Origin: SM1-73 sp964588305
GTDB taxonomy: Bacteria; Zixibacteria; MSB-5A5; SM1-73
NCBI GenBank assembly: GCA_964588305.1
Contig: CAZPOP010000003.1
Span: forward strand, 62,001 to 126,000
DNA: 64,000 bases
Direction of reading: 5' to 3'
The position numbers and the translations under genes were made by a program. Shown here one piece after another: positions 1 through 8,473 of the stretch (positions within the stretch are counted from its first letter, which is position 1; each line of letters starts with the position of its first letter). The notes under the pieces were generated by a model that had not been told where the DNA came from, did no database searches, and saw nothing but the letters and a program-made list of their open reading frames with translations.

Positions 1-678
1 GGGACCCTCTTCAACTAAGACCTCATATCTGGGCATGCCCAATCCTAAAGCCTGCATGTATTCCAAAAGCTCACCTTTGTAATTATAAGAAGTTTTATCA
101 CTGGCTAATTCCAGCCATCTTTTCAGTATCTGATCTTTTATCACCCTTTTTGTCGGAACCAAGCCACCATCAAGATAGACCGCTCCGATGACCGCTTCGT
201 AGGCGTCGGCGATAATGGAGGTCCTTTCCCTGCCTCCGGATTTCTCCTCTTCCTCACTCACATTGAGGTATTTGCCCAAACAGATGGATCGAGCAATTCT
301 GCTCAACGTAACCTCGCTCACCAGACTTGCCTTCAGTTTGGTCAAATCCCCTTCACTCTTGCCCGGAAAATTCTCAAATAAGAATTGACTGACCACCATC
401 CCCAAAACAGAATCTCCCAAGAACTCCAACCTTTCGTTAGCTACCAAAGGTTCTGCTTGGGGCAAGCCCGCGTCTTGACTGGCCTCGGCACCGTAAGCCT
501 GAAGAGGAGTCGAGCCGTCGTTCGGTGCATGGACAAAAGACCTATGAGTTAAGGCTCTGTCTAAGAGTCGCAAATCCTTGAAGCGATAACCTAACCTGCG
601 CTCAAGTTCGAGGTATCGTCTGAATCTCTTCTCTTGGGGAAGTAATCTTTTGAAAAAACGAACTAAGCCGAATGCCAT
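1..678 (-). CDS. rnc: Ribonuclease III (C-terminal part beyond window)
   Basis: Double-stranded RNA endonuclease for rRNA processing and mRNA turnover. It starts at ATG 678 and runs open through all 226 codons to the window edge, so the end is missing. The RNase III signature ERLEFLGDSVL is at residues 82-92, and the second catalytic segment (DAYEAVIGAVYLDGG) follows. The double-stranded RNA-binding domain begins near residue 193 and is cut off. Between THRS (44-47) and the signature there are about 34 residues, where the family usually has about ten, so this loop carries an insertion rich in Pro, Ala and Gln. It is the last gene of the fab operon, 218 bp after fabF, a common arrangement. Identification is secure. 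Confidence 0.96.
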   Translation of the reverse strand, partial: MAFGLVRFFKRLLPQEKRFRRYLELERRLGYRFKDLRLLDRALTHRSFVHAPNDGSTPLQAYGAEASQDAGLPQAEPLVANERLEFLGDSVLGMVVSQFLFENFPGKSEGDLTKLKASLVSEVTLSRIARSICLGKYLNVSEEEEKSGGRERTSIIADAYEAVIGAVYLDGGLVPTKRVIKDQILKRWLELASDKTSYNYKGELLEYMQALGLGMPRYEVLVEEGP

Positions 679-705
679 ACCAATGGGTCAATTATACGGG
701 GTGGT

Positions 706-789
706 AATTGCGGCCCACAATTCTTGTCTGATTGTCATACATCTGATATTCAAAAAGAAAGGGATGAAACCCCAAAAAGGGCCGCAATT
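706..789 (-). promoter_or_regulatory. 11-bp inverted repeat in the fabF-rnc spacer
   Basis: AATTGCGGCCC (706-716) is exactly complementary to GGGCCGCAATT (779-789), with 62 bases between. In the minus-strand transcript this forms a long-range stem just upstream of rnc. In E. coli, RNase III cleaves a stem in its own leader; that this stem plays the same role is inference. Confidence 0.4.
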
Positions 790-896
790 GCAGAAGATTC
801 ATTCAAAGATCAATATTGATTCTTGAGTCTTGTTTTCTTCATCGGTCCGAAGATGAATGAATGAGACAATCTTGAGCTAAATAGGCCTGAGTGAAC

Positions 897-2138
897 TCAC
901 GGAACGAATTTCTTGACCACCATGGTGATGTTGTGTCCACCAAAACCGAAGGAATTGGATATGGCCGTGTTTATGTTTGCTGATCTTTTTTGGTTAGGCA
1001 CGAAGTCCAAATCGCATTCCGGGTCAGGAACTTCATGATTTGTGGTGGGGTGCAGGATTCCCTCTTCCATGGACTTGATGGCGGCAATTAGCTCCACGGC
1101 TCCGCCTGCTCCTAAAAGATGCCCGATCATCGACTTGGTCGAATTCACCGGAATCTTATAAGCGTGCTCCCCGAAGACTGCTTTGATGGCCTGACATTCG
1201 GTTAAGTCTCCCAAACCGGTGGAGGTTCCATGGGAATTGATATAATCCACGGATTCTGGCGAAAGGCCTGCGTCCTTCAGAGCCAATCGCATGGATCGGC
1301 TCGCCCCTTCACCTCCTGGAGCGGGAGCAGTGATGTGATAAGCATCTGCGCTCATCCCCACCCCGATGATCTCGGCATAGATTTTGGCCCTTCTTTTCTG
1401 CGCGTGTTCTAAGCTCTCCAAAATCATCAATCCAGCTCCCTCCCCAATCACGAATCCATCTCTTCCTTCATCAAAAGGCCGGGAAGCCTTTTGGGGCTGG
1501 TCGTTTCTGGTGGAGAGGGCTCGAGCCGAACAGAATCCAGCCAGCGAGGCTTTGGTCACGGAAGCCTCGCTTCCTCCGGTGATCATCACCTCCGCTTCGC
1601 CCCGCTGAATGATCCTGAATGCATCAGCGATGGCATGAGCGCCTGATGCGCAGGCCGAGACGGTGGCATAGTTCGGTCCCTTGAAGTTGAACCTGATGGA
1701 GATCAAACCTGCCGCCATGTCGATGATCATCATGGGAATGAAAAAGGGGCTGACCCGGCTGGGTCCTTGCTGCAGAAGGATGGCGTGCTGTTTCTCAAAA
1801 GTACCTATGCCCCCAATCCCACTTCCCACCACCACTCCTGCTTTCTCCAGGTCCAAAGAATCGGGGTCCAGCTTCGCATCGTCAAAAGCCAGTTGGGCAC
1901 AGACTAAAGCATATTGCTCGCCTAAGTCCATGCGTCGGGCTTCTTTCTTATCGATGTGGTTTGACGGATCAAAATCTTTCACCTCTGCCGCGATCTTCGT
2001 AGAAAAGTCGGAGACGTCAAACTTGGTCACCCTGCCGATGCCGGAGACGCCGTTCTTCAGATTGCTCCAAAACTCCGCCACCGAATTTCCAACCGGTGAG
2101 ATGACCCCCATGCCGGTCACTACTACCCTTCTTTTCAT
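897..2138 (-). CDS. fabF: Beta-ketoacyl-ACP synthase II
   Basis: Elongating condensing enzyme of type II fatty acid synthesis: it condenses malonyl-ACP with acyl-ACP in the cytoplasm. At 413 residues it has the usual length. The catalytic triad is visible as Cys163 (ACASGAH), His303 (NSHGTSTG) and His340 (KSMIGHLLGAGG), with Lys335 preceding the second His. The gating-loop motif NSFGFGGHN is near residue 395. The start ATG 2138 has GAGAGG six bases upstream. It lies 11 bp after acpP, so the two are almost certainly co-transcribed. Pro in the usual HGTSTPLGD motif is Gly here, a mild variant. Confidence 0.97.
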   Translation of the reverse strand: MKRRVVVTGMGVISPVGNSVAEFWSNLKNGVSGIGRVTKFDVSDFSTKIAAEVKDFDPSNHIDKKEARRMDLGEQYALVCAQLAFDDAKLDPDSLDLEKAGVVVGSGIGGIGTFEKQHAILLQQGPSRVSPFFIPMMIIDMAAGLISIRFNFKGPNYATVSACASGAHAIADAFRIIQRGEAEVMITGGSEASVTKASLAGFCSARALSTRNDQPQKASRPFDEGRDGFVIGEGAGLMILESLEHAQKRRAKIYAEIIGVGMSADAYHITAPAPGGEGASRSMRLALKDAGLSPESVDYINSHGTSTGLGDLTECQAIKAVFGEHAYKIPVNSTKSMIGHLLGAGGAVELIAAIKSMEEGILHPTTNHEVPDPECDLDFVPNQKRSANINTAISNSFGFGGHNITMVVKKFVP

Positions 2139-2149
2139 CTATTGCCTCT

Positions 2150-2407
2150 CTAGCTTTCTTTAGGCAGGTGTTTTTCTACGTATTCAACAGCCTGTCCCAC
2201 TGTGGAGATCTTCTCTGCCTCCTCATCGGGAATCTCGAACTTGAAGTCGTCACTGGTGAACTCTTCTTCTAAAGCCATCACCAACTCCACGGTGTCCAAA
2301 GAATCTGCTCCCAGATCATCCACAAAGGAAGCCTCTTTTGTCACCTGAGTTTCCTCCACCCCCAGCTGCTCCACAACGATCTTCTTCACTCTCTCTTCAA
2401 CTGACAT
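2150..2407 (-). CDS. acpP: Acyl carrier protein
   Basis: Small acidic carrier (85 residues) that holds growing acyl chains on a phosphopantetheine arm. The attachment site is Ser36 in GADSLDTVE. Helix II (LVMALEEEF) and the EIPDEEAEKI segment are typical. Between them sits TSDDFKF, about five residues longer than the E. coli loop. An AAGGAGGT ribosome binding site lies about eight bases upstream of ATG 2407. The 261-bp gap to fabG upstream is the largest break inside the fab cluster and holds no other gene, so acpP-fabF may also have its own transcript. Confidence 0.97.
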   Translation of the reverse strand: MSVEERVKKIVVEQLGVEETQVTKEASFVDDLGADSLDTVELVMALEEEFTSDDFKFEIPDEEAEKISTVGQAVEYVEKHLPKES

Positions 2408-2668
2408 GCGACTACCTCCTTCTTGTTATTGTACAAACTCATGTTCTACAAACTTCTTGATTGAAACATCACCAAACCAAGACGACAAAAACTTAAAAGG
2501 AAAAACCCAAGACCGCAACCAAAAAATGAGTGTAACCTTATCGAAATAATCGCTAAGATCTAGTAAGCCTGGCAAGCGAACCTGCAATTCTCACCTTCCC
2601 TGGTCTATGCATCTTGAGCTGATTCGCATCCTCCGGTGATTTCAGGAGTTCCTCCCGGCAGAAAAAAC

Positions 2669-3409
2669 TCACATCAAGAGTCCCCCATCCACCTGAATCA
2701 CCTGACCTGTGATGTAACTAGCCTGCTCCGAGACCAGGAAAGCTACCAGATCTGCCACCTCTTGCGGCTTTCCCGCTCTTTTCAAGGGGATCTGATTCAA
2801 ATAAGCATCTTTGGCACTCTGGGGAAGATTCTCGGTCATTGCAGTCAGGACGTAACCGGGGGCAACTGCATTCACCGTGATCCCGCGTGCGCCAAGCTCT
2901 TTGGCAGCTGACTTGGTCAAGCCAATCAATCCGGCCTTGGAGGCAGCATAGCTTGCCTGGCCCACATTGCCCATCATCCCGATTACCGAGGTGATATTAA
3001 CGATCCTTCCCCGTTTTTGTTTAATCATCACCTTTGCCACGCTCTTGGTGACATTAAAAGCCCCTTTCAAGTTTACCCTCAAAATCCGATCCCAATCCTC
3101 CTCTGCAACTCTGACTAAAAGCCCGTCCTTACTTATTCCTGCATTGTTGACCAGAATGTCTAACGTGGGAAATTTTTCCCGTACTTTCATCACCAGATTT
3201 TCAACATCCTGGGAGTCGGAGACGTCAGCTTTAAAAGCCACCGCAGATGCCCCCCAGGTTTTCATCTCTGCTAAGGTGGATTGAGCCAGATCGATGTCGA
3301 TGTCGACAATCACCACATCCGCACCCCCTCTGGCCAATCTTACCGCTATCGCCTTCCCTATTCCCTGGGCTCCTCCTGTGACCAGAGCCACCTTTCCTCT
3401 CAGGTGCAT
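2669..3409 (-). CDS. fabG: 3-oxoacyl-ACP reductase
   Basis: NADPH-dependent short-chain dehydrogenase reducing beta-ketoacyl-ACP. The cofactor motif TGGAQGIG is at residues 11-18 and NNAG at 88-91. The catalytic Ser141, Tyr154 and Lys158 (YAASK) are all in place. It has 246 residues, ends with the family's VDGGLLM, and lies 82 bp after fabD in the operon. The fab context makes FabG far more likely than another short-chain dehydrogenase. Confidence 0.96.
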   Translation of the reverse strand: MHLRGKVALVTGGAQGIGKAIAVRLARGGADVVIVDIDIDLAQSTLAEMKTWGASAVAFKADVSDSQDVENLVMKVREKFPTLDILVNNAGISKDGLLVRVAEEDWDRILRVNLKGAFNVTKSVAKVMIKQKRGRIVNITSVIGMMGNVGQASYAASKAGLIGLTKSAAKELGARGITVNAVAPGYVLTAMTENLPQSAKDAYLNQIPLKRAGKPQEVADLVAFLVSEQASYITGQVIQVDGGLLM

Positions 3410-3491
3410 CTTGTTCTCGTGTGATTGGGCTAACGTGATTCTGACTCCCCTCTCTTAGGGCCACACGAACGGCAAGCAGTAAAGGCGCATT

Positions 3492-4448
3492 CTAAGTTGC
3501 TCGTATCGTGACCAACTCTCTAAACTTTTCAAGATCAGAAAGCTTATCCACCCCAACAGTTCTAGTATCCTTAAACGATCTTTTCATAAGTCCCTGGAGG
3601 ACTTTCCCAGGACCGATTTCCACGAAATCCCTTACCCCCTGATCATACATCCATTTCATGGACTGATGCCACAAGACCGGCCTGGTAATCTGTTCAACCA
3701 GAAGTTCCCTTATTTGGGAAGGCTCGGTGACCGGCTGGGCAGTTACATTAGCCACCACCGGAACCACAGCTTTGTTCACCACTATTCTTCTGACGACATG
3801 CTGAAACCTCGCTTGAGCCTCACGCATCAACTCCGAATGATAAGCCCCTCCGACATCCAACATCATGGCCCTTTTGGCTCCTCTCCCTTTGGCCAGTTCT
3901 ACCCCTTTCTCCACCGCTTTCCTCTCCCCCGAGATGGCCACCTGCTCACCAGAATTGAAATTGGCCGGCTGGACGATTCCGTAAACTGAAGCCTCCTTAC
4001 AAATAGACAGAATGTCCTTTTCGGAAAGACCGATGATGGCCGCCATGGTTCCCGTGGTCTTTTCGCAAGCCTCTTGCATGAGGATGCTTCGATTCTTAAC
4101 CGCTTCCAAGCCGTCTTCAAAAGATAGAGCTCCTGCCGCTACAAAAGCCGAATACTCTCCCAAGCTATGACCAGCCATGAATGCCGGTTTTGCCTCTTGA
4201 TTGGATAATGATTTCCACAAAGCTATGCTCTGGACAAAAATCGCCGGCTGGGTATGCTTGGTCTGAACCAATGACTCTTCAGGTCCTTCAAAACAGACCT
4301 TGCCTAAATCGAAACCCAGTATCTCTTCAGCGGCAGAGTAAAGCTCTTTCACGGACGAGTCGGAATCATACAGATCCCTTCCCATTCCCACATATTGTGC
4401 CCCCTGTCCTGGAAACAAAAAAGCGATTTTATCCATTTCAGTGCTCAA
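3492..4448 (-). CDS. fabD: Malonyl-CoA:ACP transacylase
   Basis: Transfers malonyl from CoA to ACP. Counted from the internal ATG at 4436, the nucleophile elbow GHSLG has Ser91 and the catalytic His200 is in GGAYHSE; the N-terminal FPGQGAQ is intact. I place the start at TTG 4448 because AAGGAG lies six bases before it; the ATG at 4436 would be 18 bases from that site, and the upstream ATG at 4499 has no such site. The other reading is a start at ATG 4436, four codons shorter. It is flanked by fabH and fabG on the same strand. Confidence 0.95.
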   Translation of the reverse strand: MSTEMDKIAFLFPGQGAQYVGMGRDLYDSDSSVKELYSAAEEILGFDLGKVCFEGPEESLVQTKHTQPAIFVQSIALWKSLSNQEAKPAFMAGHSLGEYSAFVAAGALSFEDGLEAVKNRSILMQEACEKTTGTMAAIIGLSEKDILSICKEASVYGIVQPANFNSGEQVAISGERKAVEKGVELAKGRGAKRAMMLDVGGAYHSELMREAQARFQHVVRRIVVNKAVVPVVANVTAQPVTEPSQIRELLVEQITRPVLWHQSMKWMYDQGVRDFVEIGPGKVLQGLMKRSFKDTRTVGVDKLSDLEKFRELVTIRAT

Positions 4449-4554
4449 ATATTTCTCCTTCCCCACAGCAGTTCTTCCTAGACGATCCGAAACAATCACG
4501 CAAGATCTTCTTGGATGCGGAAAAATGAATGAAACTCCTCAGAGGCATAGTCCA

Positions 4555-5544
4555 TTACCACTTTATTACTGCCGATCCCCAGGTAAACCCCGCTCCGAAG
4601 GCCACCAAAAGTGAGATACTCCCCTCCTTCATCATTCCTTTCTTTCTGGCTTCATCCAGAGCAATAGGAACCGAAGCGGCAGATGTGTTTCCAAACCTAT
4701 CGATGTTGACGTAGACCTTATTCATGGGAACCTTCAACCTTTTGGCCAAAGCCTCTATGATTCTAATGTTAGCCTGGTGAGGAATTAAAATATCCACATC
4801 CTCTGCAGTTATACCTACTCTCTGAATTACATGTTCTGCAGCACTTGCCATAGATCTTACTGCAGATTTAAAAACATCAGTTCCCTCCATGTGAATGAAG
4901 TGCTCATTTAAATCAATATTCTCTTTGGTCAAAGGTATTTTGGCACCACCGACGGGGATGTGCAAAAGACCAGCTAACGATCCGTCTCCGGAGAGAAATG
5001 TTCCCAACAGCCCTCTATCCTCGCCAGTCGCACTGACCACAGCTGCTCCGGCTCCATCTCCGAAAAGAACACAAGTATTTCGGTCCTTCCAGTTGACGAT
5101 CTTGGAGAGGGTCTCCACCCCGATTACTAAAATATTCTTGTATTGACCGATGGAGATGAAGGCCGAAGCTATGGAAAGACCATAGATGAATCCTGAACAA
5201 GCGGCCACTATGTCCAAAATCGCCGCGTTCTTGGCTTTGAGTTTATCCTGAAGTATGCAGGCGGTGGAAGGAAGAATGTAGTCTGGGGTCACGGTGCCCA
5301 AGAGGATCAGATCGATTTGATCGGGTGTGAGCTTCGCTTCCTCCAAAGCTCTCTTGGAAGCCTCCAAAGCCAAATCCGAAGCAGCGGTGCCATCCTCTAC
5401 GATCCTTCTTTCTTTTATTCCTGTTCGGGCGGTGATCCACTCATCCGAGGTGTCTACCATTTTCTCTAAGTCGAGATTGGTCAACACCCGGGGGGGGGCA
5501 TAAGATCCTGTGCCCGAGATGAAGGTATTCATCTTCTTGCTCAT
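4555..5544 (-). CDS. fabH: Beta-ketoacyl-ACP synthase III
   Basis: Initiates fatty acid synthesis by condensing acetyl-CoA (or a branched starter) with malonyl-ACP. The triad is Cys116 (AACSGF), His256 (IPHQANIR) and Asn286 (GNTSAAS). At 329 residues it is full length. ATG 5544 overlaps the plsX stop by four bases (ATGA), which indicates translational coupling; a second ATG lies four codons inside at 5532. Confidence 0.96.
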   Translation of the reverse strand: MSKKMNTFISGTGSYAPPRVLTNLDLEKMVDTSDEWITARTGIKERRIVEDGTAASDLALEASKRALEEAKLTPDQIDLILLGTVTPDYILPSTACILQDKLKAKNAAILDIVAACSGFIYGLSIASAFISIGQYKNILVIGVETLSKIVNWKDRNTCVLFGDGAGAAVVSATGEDRGLLGTFLSGDGSLAGLLHIPVGGAKIPLTKENIDLNEHFIHMEGTDVFKSAVRSMASAAEHVIQRVGITAEDVDILIPHQANIRIIEALAKRLKVPMNKVYVNIDRFGNTSAASVPIALDEARKKGMMKEGSISLLVAFGAGFTWGSAVIKW

Positions 5545-6584
5545 TCCAGCTTTCTTGATTCCTTCTGGTTTATTCTCTCTTTATCTCTCACGATTTTGGT
5601 GATGTGCTCGTTGACCCTCTTCTTCACCATGTCGGCAGCCATCCTTAGAGCATTCTTGATGGCTTTGGGAGAAGATTCTCCATGACAGATGATACACACT
5701 CCATTCACGCCCAATAGAGGTGCTCCCCCGTATTCGGCATAGTCTAACACCTTTCTTATGTCTCTTATGGAAACCTTGACCAGAAAGGCTCCCAGCCTGA
5801 AAAGAAGGCTCTCCTTTACCCTTTTTCTCACCATCCAGGTCAGGAACCCATCAATGCTTTCCGCAAATTTCAAGACGATGTTTCCCACGAATCCATCGCA
5901 CACCACCACGTCACAGGTTCCTTTCAAAACATCTCTCCCCTCCACGTTTCCTACGAAGTTCAAGGAGGGGTCGTCGCTCAAGAGCTTGTAAGCAGTCAGG
6001 GTCAACTCATTCCCCTTGGTGCTTTCTTCTCCGATAGACAGAAGTCCGACTCTGGGGTTCTCCTTTTCCAGCACGTAACTGGTGTATATGGATCCCATCA
6101 CCCCAAACTGGTGAAGGTTTTGGGCTTTGCACTCGGCGTTGGCTCCGGCATCCACAACCACCGCGACTCCCTTCTCCGAAGGCAGAAAGGAGGCAATCGC
6201 GGGACGGTTCACCCCCTCCAGTCTGCCTAAAGTCATGAGGGCATGGGTCATCACGGCACCGGTATTTCCTCCCGATACGAAAGCATCCACTTTCCCCTCC
6301 TTTTGCAGCCTCATCCCCACTGCAATGGAGGAGTCCTTTTTTCTCAAGCTCTCCACCGCCTGATCATTCATGGTGATCAGCTGGGAGGTGTTCTGAACGG
6401 TGAAAGTCGAATCCGTCGCTTTTAGCCGCGACAATTCCTGATTGATCTTCTCCTTCTCTCCCACCAGGATCACCTCAAAATCTCGGTGATTTTCATTCCG
6501 GGCGAGAATCGATCCCTCCACCACGGCTGCAGGAGCATAATCTCCGCCCATGGCGTCCACTGCTATTCTTATCTTTCTATTCAC
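5541..6584 (-). CDS. plsX: Phosphate acyltransferase PlsX
   Basis: Converts acyl-ACP to acyl-phosphate for phospholipid synthesis, a peripheral membrane enzyme. The N terminus has the family's AVDAMGGDYAP, and SGGNTGAVMTHA, DAGANAE and VCDGFVGNI segments follow. It has 347 residues. The start is a GTG at 6584 with GGAGG immediately upstream. It sits between rpmF and fabH, as in many bacteria, linking ribosome and membrane lipid production. Confidence 0.96.
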   Translation of the reverse strand: MNRKIRIAVDAMGGDYAPAAVVEGSILARNENHRDFEVILVGEKEKINQELSRLKATDSTFTVQNTSQLITMNDQAVESLRKKDSSIAVGMRLQKEGKVDAFVSGGNTGAVMTHALMTLGRLEGVNRPAIASFLPSEKGVAVVVDAGANAECKAQNLHQFGVMGSIYTSYVLEKENPRVGLLSIGEESTKGNELTLTAYKLLSDDPSLNFVGNVEGRDVLKGTCDVVVCDGFVGNIVLKFAESIDGFLTWMVRKRVKESLLFRLGAFLVKVSIRDIRKVLDYAEYGGAPLLGVNGVCIICHGESSPKAIKNALRMAADMVKKRVNEHITKIVRDKERINQKESRKLE

Positions 6585-6643
6585 TCTCCTCCCACCTCAA
6601 CATTGAATGACTCTCCTGCCTCCGATCCCAGGACCTTCACCGG

Positions 6644-6829
6644 TCATTTGGTCTCCTTAGGAGCGATCACCTCCTTGCCATCATAATATCCACAATTGGG
6701 ACAAATCCTATGCGGCAGTTTGGGTTGATGGCAATGCGAGCATTCGGTCAGCGCTGGTGCGCTAAGTTTCCAGTGTGTACGTCTTTTGGCCCCCCGGGTT
6801 TTAGAATGTCTTCTTTTCGGTAACGGCAT
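6644..6829 (-). CDS. rpmF: 50S ribosomal protein L32
   Basis: Structural protein of the large subunit, 61 residues. It has the basic N terminus (PLPKRRHSKTRGAKRR) and a zinc-binding set of four cysteines at 30, 33, 43 and 46 (CSHC and CPNC). The yceD-rpmF-plsX order is strongly conserved among bacteria and supports the call. GAGGAG lies just upstream of ATG 6829. Confidence 0.97.
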   Translation of the reverse strand: MPLPKRRHSKTRGAKRRTHWKLSAPALTECSHCHQPKLPHRICPNCGYYDGKEVIAPKETK

Positions 6830-6931
6830 CTTCTCTCCTCATTTCACGACCAAGATCATTACAAAAATATCCTCACTTGACAGCAAGGAACAATTTAACA
6901 CCAAATTGCCAATTCTATTTCTGAGTTCAAT

Positions 6932-7450
6932 TCAGGATTTGTTATCCAGCAGACCTTTTAGCTTCTCCCACCTAGGGTCGGTCTCCCTTTTGACACAACT
7001 GCATTCAGACTTGTTTAGATCGGTCCCACAGATCGGACACATGCCCCTGCAATCCTCCGAACATAACGGCTTCAAGGGCAGCGCCAGGAGTATGGCTTCT
7101 CTGACCATATTATCGATTTGGAAAAAGCCAGAGGAGGGATCGACCACAAAATAGTTATCCTCCTCCGATTTGACCTCGTACTGATTCTGCCCAAAGTCTA
7201 TTACGAAATCCATGCCCGAAACCAGAGGCTGAGAGTAAACCGAAAGACAACGGGAACACTCCAGTTTGGCTGAAGTCTCCACCTTCCCCCGGCAGATCAG
7301 TTGAGTACCACTCTTCGAGACCGAAAGGTCAACCTTAACCGGCTTCTCAAAAGAGGCACCCTCCGCACAGAGATCTAACGTCTCTGGACCTTCCTCCAGC
7401 TCTACAGTCCGGCTCCCATCTTCCCAATCTCTTTTAAACTCTATCTTCAT
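6932..7450 (-). CDS. yceD: YceD/DUF177 family protein
   Basis: Protein of the DUF177 family, 172 residues, usually encoded ahead of rpmF and linked to 23S rRNA accumulation in plants and bacteria. The middle has CSRC and the C-terminal half the typical cysteine pattern (CSEDCRGMCPICGTDLN, then CSC), probably a zinc site. No ribosome binding site precedes ATG 7450, and a promoter-like pair ends only nine bases upstream, so the mRNA may be nearly leaderless. It heads the fab operon. Confidence 0.9.
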   Translation of the reverse strand: MKIEFKRDWEDGSRTVELEEGPETLDLCAEGASFEKPVKVDLSVSKSGTQLICRGKVETSAKLECSRCLSVYSQPLVSGMDFVIDFGQNQYEVKSEEDNYFVVDPSSGFFQIDNMVREAILLALPLKPLCSEDCRGMCPICGTDLNKSECSCVKRETDPRWEKLKGLLDNKS

Positions 7451-7459
7451 TGGCTTTTA

Positions 7460-7487
7460 ATATTAAGTCAAACCGAAAAAATGTCAA
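7460..7487 (-). promoter_or_regulatory. Sigma-70-like promoter of the yceD-fab operon
   Basis: On the minus strand a perfect TTGACA (7487-7482) is followed after 16 bases by TAATAT (7465-7460). The start codon of yceD is at 7450, so transcription would begin at or a few bases before the ATG. Confidence 0.5.
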
Positions 7488-7665
7488 GACAAAAATTGGG
7501 GAATACAGTAATTGGCGCTCGGCGTTGATTACATCCTGATACGTTTGAAATCAATCAAAGTTGGCGAAATCACCTGGCGAAGCGAAAAGTTTGGAGGATT
7601 GGACGACAGAGTGGGTTTGGGTCACGTCTAGAAGCCAGCCTTCCGTCCCCTGGGCCAACTTTTGT

Positions 7666-7694
7666 TTGACAAACGGAGGCTGTTTTTTTATTGT
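7666..7694 (+). promoter_or_regulatory. Sigma-70-like promoter of the YXWGXW lipoprotein gene
   Basis: TTGACA (7666-7671), a 17-base spacer and TATTGT (7689-7694) precede the gene at 7810. The rest of the 7451-7809 gap holds nothing else I can support apart from the divergent fab promoter. Confidence 0.5.
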
Positions 7695-7809
7695 ATCCTA
7701 TAAACGATGACAGGTCTTGACAAAGGGTCGAAGGAATTGTTTAAAGTCAGACTCGAAAAAAACCGAAAGAGGTAACAAGAATTCTCAAAGGCAGGAAGGA
7801 GGGGACGTT

Positions 7810-8100
7810 ATGAGAAAAGCTGTTGTGTTTGCTTTTGCGGTGTTGGTACTACTCACCTTTCTTTTGAGTTGTGCGGCAACGTATGTTCCTGAATCTCCGC
7901 CGCCGCCCAAATCGGAGATGAAGCCACCCGCACCAGGTCCCAAAGCGGTCTGGATCGGAGGTCACTGGAAGTGGTCACACGGCCGATATGCATGGGTACC
8001 GGGCCACTGGGCCAAGAAAGCACGTGGCGAATGGGTGGCCGGACACTGGCAGAAGCGACCGCGCGGTTGGGTCTGGGTAAAGGGACACTGGCGTCGGTAG
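7810..8100 (+). CDS. YXWGXW-repeat lipoprotein
   Basis: Predicted cell-envelope lipoprotein of 96 residues. The signal peptide ends in a lipobox (LLSC) with Cys21. After a Pro-rich linker come four W..GHW units (WIGGHW, WVPGHW, WVAGHW, WVKGHW), the pattern of the YXWGXW repeat family, whose function is unknown. I start at ATG 7810 because GGAGGGG lies just upstream and a signal peptide follows directly; an ATG at 7717 would add a hydrophilic stretch in front of it. It is a single gene with its own promoter and terminator. Confidence 0.8.
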   Translation: MRKAVVFAFAVLVLLTFLLSCAATYVPESPPPPKSEMKPPAPGPKAVWIGGHWKWSHGRYAWVPGHWAKKARGEWVAGHWQKRPRGWVWVKGHWRR

Positions 8101-8237
8101 CAACGATACGGCAGGCTGACTCGCACGTTAGCCAAAGAAGCACGTTTCGCTTTTCAGCGGTGAGTCATCTTTGAGGGACCGTCCGAAAATCTCGATTTCC
8201 CCGGACCCCGACTTGAGTGGGAAAAAAATCTTCTTGA

Positions 8238-8285
8238 AGCATCGGCATTGAGACTCATGATCCAGACAATGCCGATGCTTTTTTT
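8238..8285 (+). terminator. Rho-independent terminator
   Basis: AGCATCGGCATTG (8238-8250) pairs with CAATGCCGATGCT (8267-8279) and is followed by a run of T. It ends the lipoprotein transcript. The rest of the 8101-8473 gap shows no gene. Confidence 0.85.
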
Positions 8286-8473
8286 CGCCTCGGGAATTGT
8301 CGCGATACCTGTCCATCAGTTTCCCGAAGCATGAGAAAGAACCTGCTTACCAGGAGACCTTATATAAGAAGGCCGTCCAATAAACTCGTTCAGAATCTAG
8401 CGTAAGAGAGCTACGCCGTGAAATCGACTTGCAGACTAATTTATTTCAAGCAGGCGGTCGTCTAACTGAGGAA

